From assembly GCF_003253115.1 (NCBI RefSeq), contig NZ_QEQF01000007.1, positions 1 through 64,000 on the forward strand: a DNA stretch of 64,000 bases, given 5' to 3'. The position numbers were made by a program, and so were the translations under genes. The notes beneath the pieces are model-generated. The model had not been told where the DNA came from. It was given only the letters and a program-made list of their open reading frames with translations, and made no database searches. Source of the DNA: Haemophilus_A paraphrohaemolyticus_A. GTDB lineage: Bacteria > Pseudomonadota > Gammaproteobacteria > Enterobacterales > Pasteurellaceae. Position 1 is the first letter of the stretch. Each line of letters starts with the position of its first letter. Of the stretch, positions 18,116-26,102 are shown one piece after another.

Positions 18116-18334
18116 ATGGCTAAAGAAGATTGCATTGAAATGCAAGGTACAATTTTAGAAACCCTACCAAATACAATGTTTCGCGTGGAATTAGAAAACG
18201 GCCACGTTGTGACAGCACACATCTCAGGTAAAATGCGTAAAAACTACATCCGTATTTTAACTGGCGATAAAGTTACCGTTGAAATGACCCCATACGATTT
18301 AAGCAAAGCACGCATTATCTTCCGTGCACGCTAA
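18116..18334 (+). CDS. infA: Translation initiation factor IF-1
   Basis: The 72-residue product is the standard OB-fold IF-1, which binds the 30S A site. The sequence from MAKEDCIEMQGTILETLPNT to the C-terminal KARIIFRAR is near-identical to known bacterial IF-1. A clear GAGGAAGC ribosome site precedes it. It is a single gene, ended by the hairpin at 18366. Confidence 0.98.
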   Translation: MAKEDCIEMQGTILETLPNTMFRVELENGHVVTAHISGKMRKNYIRILTGDKVTVEMTPYDLSKARIIFRAR

Positions 18335-18365
18335 GCACAAACTCGTGTATTAACCTGTTTTGAAC

Positions 18366-18414
18366 GGGCGAGCAAGCGGTGAATTTCCAGAAAAAATTTG
18401 CAAATCGCTCGCCC
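18366..18414 (+). terminator. infA terminator built on an uptake-signal-like motif
   Basis: Perfect outer stem GGGCGAGC / GCTCGCCC. The inner arm carries CAAGCGGTGAATTT, an extended uptake-signal sequence, opposite AAATTTGCAAATC. It is one of several hairpins here that reuse uptake-signal DNA. Confidence 0.65.
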
Positions 18415-18446
18415 ATTCCTTCATTATCTCTTTAAAAATTCCTGCT

Positions 18447-19376
18447 ATGAAACCGATTTTTCTCGAACTTCGTCATTTAAAAACTTTATTTGCCTTAAAA
18501 GAGAGTGGTAGTGTTTCCTTAGCAGCGAAGCGAATTCATCTTACTCAATCAGCGCTTTCACACCAAATTAAACTGCTTGAAGATCAATATGATCTTACGC
18601 TATTTGAACGTAAAACCACTCCTTTGCGTTTTACTCCTGCGGGTGAGCGTTTAGTGAAACTGGCACACGAAATTTTACCGAAAGTAGTCGAGGTGGAATT
18701 AGATTTAGCTCGCGTAAAACAGGGCGAAGTAGGGGAATTACGCATTTCTGTAGAATGCCATACCTGTTTTGACTGGCTAATGCCCGCGATGGATTCTTTC
18801 CGTCAAAACTGGCCGCTGGTTGAGTTGGATATTGTATCGGGGTTCCATACCGATACCGTTGGATTATTGCTGACACATCGTTCTGACTGGGCGGTAGTTT
18901 CTGAAGCAGAGGAAACTGAAGGGATTATTTATCATCCGCTCTTTTCCTATGAAATGGTCGGCATCTGTGCTAAAGATCACCCGCTTGCTAACAAAGAGGT
19001 TTGGGAAGCCGAAGATTTTGCGGATGAAACTTGGATTACTTACCCTGTGCCAGATGATATGTTGGACTTATTGCGAAAAGTGCTTCGCCCCGCTGGGATT
19101 GTGCCAAAACGCCGTACCAGCGAATTGACGATTGCGATTATTCAGCTCGTTGCGAGTAAGCGCGGTATTGCGACCCTTCCATATTGGGCGGTAAAACCGT
19201 ATTTAGATCGCGGTTATGTAGTTTCACGCAAAATCACTCAACAAGGGCTTTACAGCAACTTATATGGTGCATTCCGTGAAACCGACCAACATTTTGCCTA
19301 TCTCAACGATTTCCACAACACGGTAAAATCGCAAAGTTTTGCGACTTTACCGGGTTTGATTGTGTTGAATTGTTAA
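18447..19376 (+). CDS. metR: LysR-family regulator MetR
   Basis: MetR is the homocysteine-responsive activator of methionine genes. The start at 18447 gives a 309-residue protein beginning MKPIFLELRHLKTLFAL; the longer reading would run through the infA terminator. The N-terminal winged helix (SVSLAAKRIHLTQSALSHQIKLLE) and the conserved VECHTCFDWL effector-domain segment match MetR rather than other LysR proteins. No methionine gene is adjacent, so targets are elsewhere. Its TAA overlaps the kdsB stop by two bases, tail to tail. Confidence 0.85.
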   Translation: MKPIFLELRHLKTLFALKESGSVSLAAKRIHLTQSALSHQIKLLEDQYDLTLFERKTTPLRFTPAGERLVKLAHEILPKVVEVELDLARVKQGEVGELRISVECHTCFDWLMPAMDSFRQNWPLVELDIVSGFHTDTVGLLLTHRSDWAVVSEAEETEGIIYHPLFSYEMVGICAKDHPLANKEVWEAEDFADETWITYPVPDDMLDLLRKVLRPAGIVPKRRTSELTIAIIQLVASKRGIATLPYWAVKPYLDRGYVVSRKITQQGLYSNLYGAFRETDQHFAYLNDFHNTVKSQSFATLPGLIVLNC

Positions 19377-20131
19377 CAAGCGGTCAAAATTTCTCGGACT
19401 CTTTCCAAATCCTCAAGCGTATCCACACCCACTTGCGGTGCTTCTTTTGCAAGTTCTACGTGAATTTTTTCACCATACCATAACGCTCGAAGTTGCTCTA
19501 ATGATTCCAATTTTTCTAGCACCGTAGGTTGCCAGCGGATATATTGGTTCACAAATTTTGCTCGATAAGCATAGATGCCAATATGACGCAGATATGACTG
19601 GCTTGCGACAAAAGCGTCATTACAATCTGCGAAATGATCACGAGCAAATGGAATGGCGGCACGTGAGAAATAAAGTGCCATTCCTTTTTGATCGGTTACA
19701 ACTTTTACGCAGTTTGGATTAAATAACTCTTCTTTGGTCTCTAATTTCACTGCAAGAGTTGCCATATTGACTTGGTTTTCTGCTAGGTTTTGAGCAACTT
19801 GTTGAATAATTACAGGCGGAATAAGAGGTTCATCACCTTGCACATTTACAATGATTTCATCGTCAGTAATCGCCATTTTTTCAATCACTTCTGCCAAGCG
19901 TTCAGTGCCTGAATTATGCTTAGTTGATGTCATACAGACTTCTGCACCAAATGTTTTTGCCACTTGTTCGATCTCTTCGTGATCGGTTGCAATAATGACA
20001 CGATTTGCACCCGCTTGTTGGGCTTTTTCCCACACGTGTTGGATCATTGGTTTGCCAGCAATGTCTGCTAGTGGCTTGCGAGGTAAGCGACTAGAGGCAT
20101 AGCGGGCAGGAATAATCACGGTAAAGCTCAT
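19373..20131 (-). CDS. kdsB: 3-deoxy-manno-octulosonate cytidylyltransferase
   Basis: KdsB couples CMP to Kdo, supplying CMP-Kdo for the lipid A inner core. The 252-residue enzyme shows the N-terminal PARYASSRLPRKPLADIAGKPMI nucleotide motif and NVQGDEPLIPP. Its last residues (ILTAC) are encoded by a perfect uptake signal at 19376-19384, so a repeat has been accommodated in coding sequence. It lies two bases downstream of trxB and overlaps metR at the stop codons. Confidence 0.96.
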   Translation of the reverse strand: MSFTVIIPARYASSRLPRKPLADIAGKPMIQHVWEKAQQAGANRVIIATDHEEIEQVAKTFGAEVCMTSTKHNSGTERLAEVIEKMAITDDEIIVNVQGDEPLIPPVIIQQVAQNLAENQVNMATLAVKLETKEELFNPNCVKVVTDQKGMALYFSRAAIPFARDHFADCNDAFVASQSYLRHIGIYAYRAKFVNQYIRWQPTVLEKLESLEQLRALWYGEKIHVELAKEAPQVGVDTLEDLERVREILTAC

Positions 20132-20133
20132 TT

Positions 20134-21087
20134 TTATCCTTCTTGAGCATCTAAGAAACGTTCTGCATCCAGGGCAGCCATACAGCCTGTACCTGCGGAA
20201 GTAATTGCTTGGCGGTAATTATGATCCATTACATCACCGGCTGCAAAAACCCCTTCCACAGAAGTTGCAGTTGCGTTGCCTTCTAAGCCTGATTTCACTT
20301 TAATATAGCCATTATCAAGTTCTAATTGTCCTTCAAAAATTCCCGTATTGGGTGCGTGGCCAATTGCCACAAAGAAGCCATCAACTTTAATCTCTTTGGT
20401 TGAACCATCTTTAGTTGATACTAATTGCATACCTGTTACACCTGCGTTATCGCCTAATACTTCTTGCACAGTGCGATCGGTATGTAGAATAATTTTGCCT
20501 TCTTCCACACGTTTTTCTAAACGACTGAGCAAGATTTTCTCAGCACGGAAGCTATCACGGCGATGAACTAAATGCACTTCGCTAGCGATATTGGCTAAAT
20601 ATAGTGCCTCTTCCACTGCGGTATTACCGCCACCAATCACCGCCACAGGTTTGTTGCGATAGAAGAAACCATCACAAGTTGCACAAGCAGAAACGCCTCT
20701 GCCTTTGAAATCCTCTTCTGAAGGTAAGCCAAGATATTTGGCTGACGCACCTGTTGCAATAATTAACGCATCACAAGTAAAAGTATGAATGTCACCTTTC
20801 AGAGTAAATGGACGTTTAGAAAGATCAACGGTGTGAATGTGGTCAAACACGATTTCGGTGTTGAATTTTTCCGCGTGCTTGAGCATTTTATCCATTAAAC
20901 CAGTGCCTGTGGTGTGTTCATATTCGCCTGGCCAGTTTTCGATTTCATCAGTAGTGGTCAGTTGTCCGCCTTGTTGCATCCCTGTCACTAACAAGGGGTT
21001 TAAATTTGCACGTGCGGCATAAACTGCTGCGGTATAGCCCGCAGGGCCTGAGCCTAAGATCAATAATTTGGTATGTTTGGTTGTCAT
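20134..21087 (-). CDS. trxB: Thioredoxin reductase
   Basis: TrxB is the NADPH-dependent flavoenzyme that reduces thioredoxin. The 317 residues have the FAD-binding GSGPAG at 12-17, the redox pair Cys135-Ala-Thr-Cys138, the NADPH-binding GGGNTAVEEA motif after it, and the C-terminal GVFAAGDV FAD motif. It follows cnoX by 75 bp on the same strand. The linkage to a thioredoxin-like protein (cnoX) may be functional. Confidence 0.97.
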   Translation of the reverse strand: MTTKHTKLLILGSGPAGYTAAVYAARANLNPLLVTGMQQGGQLTTTDEIENWPGEYEHTTGTGLMDKMLKHAEKFNTEIVFDHIHTVDLSKRPFTLKGDIHTFTCDALIIATGASAKYLGLPSEEDFKGRGVSACATCDGFFYRNKPVAVIGGGNTAVEEALYLANIASEVHLVHRRDSFRAEKILLSRLEKRVEEGKIILHTDRTVQEVLGDNAGVTGMQLVSTKDGSTKEIKVDGFFVAIGHAPNTGIFEGQLELDNGYIKVKSGLEGNATATSVEGVFAAGDVMDHNYRQAITSAGTGCMAALDAERFLDAQEG

Positions 21088-21162
21088 TTTTTGTCCTTAA
21101 AATCTGTTTGATTTCTTGGGCTAATGTAATTAGCCTCTACAGATAAATTGATATATAAATGT

Positions 21163-22008
21163 TTAATAAAGTAGCGAATAAAGCTGTCGTCTAAATTTCG
21201 GCACAATCGGATCATTTCCTAATGCAGATAAAATCGCTAAAAATTGCGTTTTTAATTCGCCATTAGCAACTGAAAGCTCGGATTTTAACCAATCAAACAA
21301 CAACGTTAATGCTTCTTCATTTTTGCCCGCTTGATGCAATTGGTTCGCCAGTTTAATCGCAACTTCAGGCCTTTTATTGCTTACATAATCAGCTTGAAGT
21401 TGTTGTAATTCTGGCGATTCAGCAGCTTGCTCTAATAATTCAATTTGCGACTGTAAACCGTGCCAACGGCTATCCCTATCTTGAATAGGAATCACTTTTA
21501 AGATTTCTTTTGCCTCTTCCACTTTTTTCATCACGATATAGGTTTCAGCATAAAGCAGGGCGAAATCGCTGTTTTTCTTATCCGATAATTCCCATGCAGA
21601 TTTTAAAAGTGGTAAGGCTTCCGCATAGCGCTCGTCCTGCAATAATTCTAAGGCTTGATTGAATTTTAAATCTTGCTCTTTCGGTAAAATATTAGCTAAA
21701 CGAATGCGTAATTCTTGCTCGCTTACCGCACCTTGAATCATATCGACAGGCTGCCCATCGGCAAACAGATACATCGTTGGGATAGCTTGAATACGAAACT
21801 GCATTGCCAACTCACGCTGCTCATCGCAATTTACCGTTGCCAATAAAAACTGCTTCGGATGCTCATCGGCAAGGTGGCGAAGGAGTGAATCCATCTCAAT
21901 AGATGCCATTTCACGCGGTGAGACAAAGTTAAACACTACAGGCATTTGCGAGGCTGCCGACCAAACTTCGCTAAAATTACTTTCGTTTACGTTAATGATG
22001 TAGTCCAT
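21163..22008 (-). CDS. cnoX: Thioredoxin-fold co-chaperone CnoX (YbbN)
   Basis: CnoX is a thioredoxin-TPR protein that holds unfolded or oxidised proteins and hands them to chaperones such as GroEL. The start at 22008 (MDYIINVNESNF) is preferred; the longer reading adds a run of Gln and Lys with no support. The thioredoxin fold occupies about 1-105, followed by TPR-like helices (about 115-281). The usual CxxC is replaced by SPREMA, so no redox cysteine remains at the active site; E. coli keeps SxxC. The protein is therefore likely a pure holdase. Confidence 0.88.
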   Translation of the reverse strand: MDYIINVNESNFSEVWSAASQMPVVFNFVSPREMASIEMDSLLRHLADEHPKQFLLATVNCDEQRELAMQFRIQAIPTMYLFADGQPVDMIQGAVSEQELRIRLANILPKEQDLKFNQALELLQDERYAEALPLLKSAWELSDKKNSDFALLYAETYIVMKKVEEAKEILKVIPIQDRDSRWHGLQSQIELLEQAAESPELQQLQADYVSNKRPEVAIKLANQLHQAGKNEEALTLLFDWLKSELSVANGELKTQFLAILSALGNDPIVPKFRRQLYSLLY

Positions 22009-22053
22009 AAAATTTTTCTTTTGCTGTTGAAGAATGCTCAACATATAGGGGTA

Positions 22054-22377
22054 TTAATATGTCGTTTCAATAGGCAAGCCCGCATGCACCCAGCCGTCAA
22101 AACCGCCTTTTACGCTATATACTTGCTCAAAGCCCTGCTCGACTAAAAACTGAGCGGTATTACGACTACTCACGCCATGATAACACATAATAATCAACGG
22201 CTCGTCATAATCGACTTCATCTAACAAATGTCCGTAACTTTCATTGGTTAAATGAAAAGCATCTTGAGCGTGACTATAAGCGTAACGATGGGCATCGCGA
22301 ATATCGCAAAGCGTACCGCCTTCATTTTCAACTAATTCAAATGCCTGTTCTGGCGTAATTTCTGTAAAGGTTTCCAT
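22054..22377 (-). CDS. glpE: Thiosulfate sulfurtransferase GlpE
   Basis: GlpE is a single-domain rhodanese that moves sulfane sulfur from thiosulfate to cyanide or thioredoxin. The ATG at 22377 has a GAGGAT ribosome site and gives 107 residues (E. coli 108). The active Cys65 lies in the CYHGVS loop, the same position as in E. coli. It heads a reverse-strand group glpE-cnoX-trxB-kdsB, and thioredoxin linkage fits its biochemistry. It is divergent from exbB. Confidence 0.92.
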   Translation of the reverse strand: METFTEITPEQAFELVENEGGTLCDIRDAHRYAYSHAQDAFHLTNESYGHLLDEVDYDEPLIIMCYHGVSSRNTAQFLVEQGFEQVYSVKGGFDGWVHAGLPIETTY

Positions 22378-22446
22378 TTTATCCTCGAAATAAAAGATTG
22401 TTGAAATATACCACAAAATGAGGGTAAGAATTCCTATTATTTCAAG

Positions 22447-22488
22447 TTGAATTTCCGAAAATTTTGCATATAATTAAGAACCATTTTC
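22447..22488 (+). promoter_or_regulatory. exbB promoter with Fur-like box
   Basis: TTGAAT (22447-22452), a 16-bp spacer and TATAAT (22469-22474) form a good sigma-70 promoter. ATAATTAAGAACCATTTTC at 22470-22488 matches the 19-bp Fur consensus at 11 positions and covers the -10 and start region. Iron repression is expected for this operon, but the box itself is a modest match. Confidence 0.6.
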
Positions 22489-22532
22489 AACTGCAACAAA
22501 ATCCCCTTTATATTTTAAGGATTGAGGAACTT

Positions 22533-22982
22533 ATGGATCAACTATTTCAATTTCTACAAAACTACATCGACTATATCATTTTAGGCTTATTATCATTGAT
22601 GAGTGTTGTGCTGGTTTGGAAAATCATCGAACGCATTATGTTTTACAAAGGCTTAGATGTGAAGATCTACCAAACTCAAGAGGAACTCGAAATTGACCTC
22701 ACAACCAATCTCACTACCATTTCAACCATCGGTGCAAACGCACCTTATATCGGTTTATTAGGTACGGTAATCGGTATTCTTCTTACCTTCTACGAATTGG
22801 GGCACGCAGGCGGAGACATTGATGCAGCTTCAATAATGGTGCATTTATCACTCGCATTAAAAGCAACTGCTGCGGGTATTTTAGTTGCAATCCCTGCGAT
22901 GATGTTCTACAGCGGTTTCAACCGTAAAGTAGATGAAAACAAATTAAAATGGCAAGCATTACACGCTCGTAAAGCAGCTTAA
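22533..22982 (+). CDS. exbB: TonB-system proton channel ExbB
   Basis: ExbB and ExbD use proton flow to energise TonB for import of iron compounds. The start at 22533 has GAGGA upstream and gives 149 residues, the short Haemophilus-type ExbB with three membrane segments (about 13-33, 65-90, 105-130). The conserved GLLGTVIGILLTF and LKATAAGILVAIPAM segments line the channel. It is first in exbB-exbD-tonB. The longer reading from 22464 would start inside the -10 element. Confidence 0.93.
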   Translation: MDQLFQFLQNYIDYIILGLLSLMSVVLVWKIIERIMFYKGLDVKIYQTQEELEIDLTTNLTTISTIGANAPYIGLLGTVIGILLTFYELGHAGGDIDAASIMVHLSLALKATAAGILVAIPAMMFYSGFNRKVDENKLKWQALHARKAA

Positions 22983-23012
22983 TAAGCGGTCAAAAAATTT
23001 ACGAGGTTTACC

Positions 23013-23399
23013 ATGAAAAAATTTGATGAAATTAACATCATTCCTTTCATTGATATTATGTTGGTGTTGCTGGCCATTGTGTTGGTTACCGCTTCATTTA
23101 TCTCACAAGGAAAAATTCAGGTTAATGTGCCGAAAGCAAGTACTACGCAAACTGTAAAAGCGGATGATTTAGCGAAACTGGTGACCATTACTGCTGAGAA
23201 CCAATTCTTCTTTAATGACCGGCCTGTAAATACCGAACAGCTAAAAAATGAAATCGGCACTTGGGCGAAAGACCAAAAAGTCACTCTAAAAGTGGATGGT
23301 GCAGTGCGTTTTGATAAATTCGTCGAGCTTACGGATTTATTAGCTGCGAGCGAAATTAAAAATGTTGCAATTATGACCCGTAAGGATAACGGCAAGTAG
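23013..23399 (+). CDS. exbD: TonB-system protein ExbD
   Basis: The 128-residue protein has one membrane helix (about 13-30) carrying the essential Asp14 in the INIIPFIDIMLVLL motif, and a periplasmic domain. The 30-bp gap from exbB contains AAGCGGTCAAAAAATTT, an uptake-signal-like sequence, and an ACGAGG ribosome site. tonB follows six bases after the stop. Confidence 0.95.
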   Translation: MKKFDEINIIPFIDIMLVLLAIVLVTASFISQGKIQVNVPKASTTQTVKADDLAKLVTITAENQFFFNDRPVNTEQLKNEIGTWAKDQKVTLKVDGAVRFDKFVELTDLLAASEIKNVAIMTRKDNGK

Positions 23400-23405
23400 G
23401 GTGGT

Positions 23406-24284
23406 ATGAATAAACGAAATTCTCGCATCGGCTTGGCAGGTTCTATCGTCTTTCATACTGTAATCGTCAGTGCGATTTTAATTGCAACTAAGCAAACCGT
23501 GCTTAGTGATCAGATTGATGATATGCAAGAAGTCAGTAGCATTTCAATGGAAATGTTAGCGGGTGTGGCTGAACAACCACAAGTTGCCGTTGCTCCAGAT
23601 GTAGATGAAACAGCGAAAGAAGAAGAGGCAAAGCCTGAAGAAAAGGCAGAGGAAAAAATAGAAGAGCCGAAGCCAGACCCCATCACAGAGCCTGAGCCGA
23701 TTAAAAAAGTGGTGAAAAAAGAGAAACCCAAAGAGCCACCAAAACCAAAAGAACCACCAAAAGAGAAGCCGAAAAAAGTCGAAAAACCTGTTAAAGCATT
23801 GGAAAAAGGCAAAGAAGTTAAACAAGGCATTGTGGCAAAAGCCCAACCTAATATCCCTCAAAGCCAAATACCAAAAGAAGGTGTTGTGAATGGTAGCCAA
23901 AATGGAAAAGGGAATGTAGGCTCCTCCAAAGGTACTGAAAATGGCAATGCAGCGAAAGGGAATGACAGTGGTGTAGGTAATGGAGCAGCGGCTTCAGGCA
24001 CTGAAATTAATGCTTACAAATCTGCTTTACAGCGAGCTTTACAACGTCAAGCAAATAATGCTTACCCAATGCGTGAACGAATGATGCGAAAAATGGGCAC
24101 GGTAACACTCAGTTTTACCGTTTCTCCAGTGGGACAATTAACAAACGTAAGTGTGGTTAGCTCATCAGGTAATAGCAACTTAGATGCTGCCGCAGTTAAA
24201 GCCGCACAATCGACGAAAACATCACCGCCGCCAGCAGGTTTCCCAAATCACGTGACGGTACCAGTAAAATTCTCGATTGAGTAA
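23406..24284 (+). CDS. tonB: Energy transducer TonB
   Basis: TonB spans the periplasm to open outer-membrane receptors. The 292 residues show an N-terminal anchor with the conserved SIVFH histidine pattern (about 8-27), a Glu-Pro/Lys-Pro-rich extended region (about 70-140), a Gly/Asn/Ser-rich linker, and the C-terminal domain with YPMRERMMRKMGTVTLSFTVSPVG. It ends the exb-ton operon; an uptake-signal hairpin 33 bp later may act as terminator. Confidence 0.95.
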   Translation: MNKRNSRIGLAGSIVFHTVIVSAILIATKQTVLSDQIDDMQEVSSISMEMLAGVAEQPQVAVAPDVDETAKEEEAKPEEKAEEKIEEPKPDPITEPEPIKKVVKKEKPKEPPKPKEPPKEKPKKVEKPVKALEKGKEVKQGIVAKAQPNIPQSQIPKEGVVNGSQNGKGNVGSSKGTENGNAAKGNDSGVGNGAAASGTEINAYKSALQRALQRQANNAYPMRERMMRKMGTVTLSFTVSPVGQLTNVSVVSSSGNSNLDAAAVKAAQSTKTSPPPAGFPNHVTVPVKFSIE

Positions 24285-24317
24285 TCATTCATCATTGTGA
24301 GCTTAAGTGCTATCATC

Positions 24318-24359
24318 AAGCGGTGACATTTTGCAAAAACTTGCAGAATCTCACCGCTT
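24318..24359 (+). terminator. Inverted uptake-signal hairpin after tonB
   Basis: AAGCGGTGA (24318-24326) pairs with TCACCGCTT (24351-24359), with TTTTGCAA/TTGCAGAA-type inner bases, then AGTTTTAC. Probably a rho-independent terminator made of two opposed uptake signals. Confidence 0.7.
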
Positions 24360-24389
24360 AGTTTTACATATTCATTTAAGGAAAAACAA

Positions 24390-24896
24390 ATGGCAGATCC
24401 ACATATCAAATCTCCGATGGATTTTTGGGATTATCTTACCGTAATTATTTACCGCTCAGGCTTTGTGCTAGCGATGCTTGCCGTCTTATTACTGCCTTAT
24501 CAATCAGACTTTGCACTAAAAGGCTTGTTGCTTGCAGGCACAATGCTTGGTTCATCTTTGCATTTGTACCTCAAACAATTTCGCCTAATTTTCCAATTTG
24601 CGGTATGGATAGGGTTACTTTGCTTTATCTTCGGTGTGCCAATACTCGCATTGGGGGCAATGCTACTGGTTGTTGGCGGGTTGAGTTATAAAGAGTATTT
24701 CTGCTTTCGTGTTTTTGGATTAAATTTTCAACCGATTTTTGTTGCCGTGCTTTGGTTTGCTTTTGTCTTTGAGCAACTTGTACTCGTTCAAATTTTCTCA
24801 GTGATTATTAGCATCCTGTTACTCATCCTCTCCATTCAAAAATGGCGAATGCCATTGTATTTTGATATTGGAGATAAAACGAAATATCAGGTTTAA
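24390..24896 (+). CDS. DUF2301-like integral membrane protein
   Basis: This 168-residue protein has about five hydrophobic segments and few charged residues. The central KEYFCFRVFGLNFQP motif resembles the KExFCF pattern of the uncharacterised DUF2301 membrane family; this assignment is from memory. A GGAAAAAC ribosome site lies upstream. It follows the tonB hairpin and converges on cmoB. No function can be proposed from the sequence. Confidence 0.65.
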   Translation: MADPHIKSPMDFWDYLTVIIYRSGFVLAMLAVLLLPYQSDFALKGLLLAGTMLGSSLHLYLKQFRLIFQFAVWIGLLCFIFGVPILALGAMLLVVGGLSYKEYFCFRVFGLNFQPIFVAVLWFAFVFEQLVLVQIFSVIISILLLILSIQKWRMPLYFDIGDKTKYQV

Positions 24897-24902
24897 ATAA
24901 AA

Positions 24903-24940
24903 AAACCTTAGCATCTCAATTTTTTACGCTAGGGGGTTTA
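24903..24940. terminator. Possible bidirectional terminator
   Basis: AAACCTTAGC (24904-24914 region) can pair imperfectly with GCTAGGGGGTTT between the convergent DUF2301 gene and cmoB, with A and T runs on both sides. Confidence 0.4.
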
Positions 24941-24944
24941 TATT

Positions 24945-25907
24945 TTAAGCATTCGCCAAAATCACTGCACGTTTTGGTGCGGGTAAACCTTCAATAGTCT
25001 TGCTGTGGTCGGTTGGATCTAAGAAATCGATCAAACTCTCATTTTCAAGCCAATCTGTTCTTCGTTGTTCTTCAAGCGTGGTAACAGCTTGATCGACACA
25101 TCTTACATTTTTAAACCCCACTTTTTCCAACCAGTTAATTAAGCACGGTACGGACGGAATGAAATAAACGTTTTTCATTTTCGCATAGCGGTCGGCAGGC
25201 ACAAGGCAAGTGTTCATATCGCCATCAATGACCAGCGTTTCTAGTACCAATTCTCCACCTTTGACCAGTTGGGCTTTGAGCTGTGAAAGATGATCAAGCG
25301 GCGATTTACGATGATACAACACGCCCATTGAAAATACCGTATCAAAGGCAGCAAGTGGTTGCATTTGTTCAATACCAAGTGGAATCAAATTCGCACGGCG
25401 ATCATTACCAAGCAATTTCCGTACGACTTCAAATTGGCAAAGGAACAGCTCAGTTGGGTCAATTCCCACCACCATTTTTGCTCCTTCGCCCACCATTCGC
25501 CACATATGATAACCACTGCCACAACCTACATCTAAAATTGTACGGTCTTTTAATGGTGCTAGATGAGGTAATACACGTTCCCATTTAAAGTCAGAACGCC
25601 ATTCCGTATCAATATGAATACCGTGCAGGTGATACGGACCTTTTCGCCATGGCATCAGCTGTTTTAAGTGATGGGTAATGCGTTGGGTTTCACCTGCTGA
25701 AAGCGGTTCGGTTGGAATGGATTCCACTTTATCTTTCAGGTTAATGCAAGCGGTTGAATTTGGCATAAAATCGACAATTTTTGCCCATTTGGCATAGTCA
25801 CCGTGGGGGGGGGGTTCCCACACTTTGAGCTGTGCGGGAAGGGTTTCAAGCCACGCAGAGAGGTTTGAGGTGGCAATTTGTTTATAAAAAGGACGGAAGT
25901 CTATCAT
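24945..25907 (-). CDS. cmoB: tRNA U34 carboxymethyltransferase CmoB
   Basis: CmoB transfers a carboxymethyl group from carboxy-SAM to 5-hydroxyuridine at the tRNA wobble base, giving cmo5U. The 320-residue enzyme has the SAM-type motif DVGCGSGYHMWRM, the MPWRKGPY segment and VLYHRKSPLDHL. No strong ribosome site lies upstream. A run of ten C residues in the coding strand spans codons 32-35 (PPP then His), where E. coli has no such run; a change of one base would frameshift the gene. CmoA, which makes carboxy-SAM, is not in the window. The tRNA-Pro(UGG) at 30.8 kb is a likely substrate. Confidence 0.93.
   Translation of the reverse strand: MIDFRPFYKQIATSNLSAWLETLPAQLKVWEPPPHGDYAKWAKIVDFMPNSTACINLKDKVESIPTEPLSAGETQRITHHLKQLMPWRKGPYHLHGIHIDTEWRSDFKWERVLPHLAPLKDRTILDVGCGSGYHMWRMVGEGAKMVVGIDPTELFLCQFEVVRKLLGNDRRANLIPLGIEQMQPLAAFDTVFSMGVLYHRKSPLDHLSQLKAQLVKGGELVLETLVIDGDMNTCLVPADRYAKMKNVYFIPSVPCLINWLEKVGFKNVRCVDQAVTTLEEQRRTDWLENESLIDFLDPTDHSKTIEGLPAPKRAVILANA
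25805..25814. repeat. G10/C10 homopolymer within cmoB
   Basis: Ten G on the plus strand, ten C in the coding strand of cmoB at codons 32-35. It is the longest G or C run noticed in the window and is long enough for slipped-strand mispairing. Confidence 0.9.
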
Positions 25908-26027
25908 ATAGAATCAAGCGTAAAAAAGAATAAAGCATTTTAACAAACTTTGTTAGAAAAGCTAAAAAAATTACCGCTTGTAAGTAAGTTCTGGGAAGAA
26001 ATGACGTTAAGGCGTGATAAGTTATTG

Positions 26028-26068
26028 CACCTAATAAAAATTAGGTGAAAAAGATACCTTTTTCACCT
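26028..26068 (-). terminator. hvf operon terminator with competing hairpins
   Basis: Reverse-strand stem AGGTGAAAAAG / CTTTTTCACCT (26043-26068, perfect 11 bp) is followed by a T-rich stretch. A second stem CACCTAAT / ATTAGGTG (26028-26047) shares five bases with it (26043-26047), so the two cannot both form fully. The first is a good terminator for hvfC. Confidence 0.7.
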
Positions 26069-26102
26069 ATCTCATATTGATATACATTTTTTTGAACAAA
26101 AT

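Noticed and set aside
23510..23900. Overlapping minus-strand frames rich in Phe, Gly and Ser
   Set aside because: They are shadows of the Lys/Pro/Glu-rich part of tonB.
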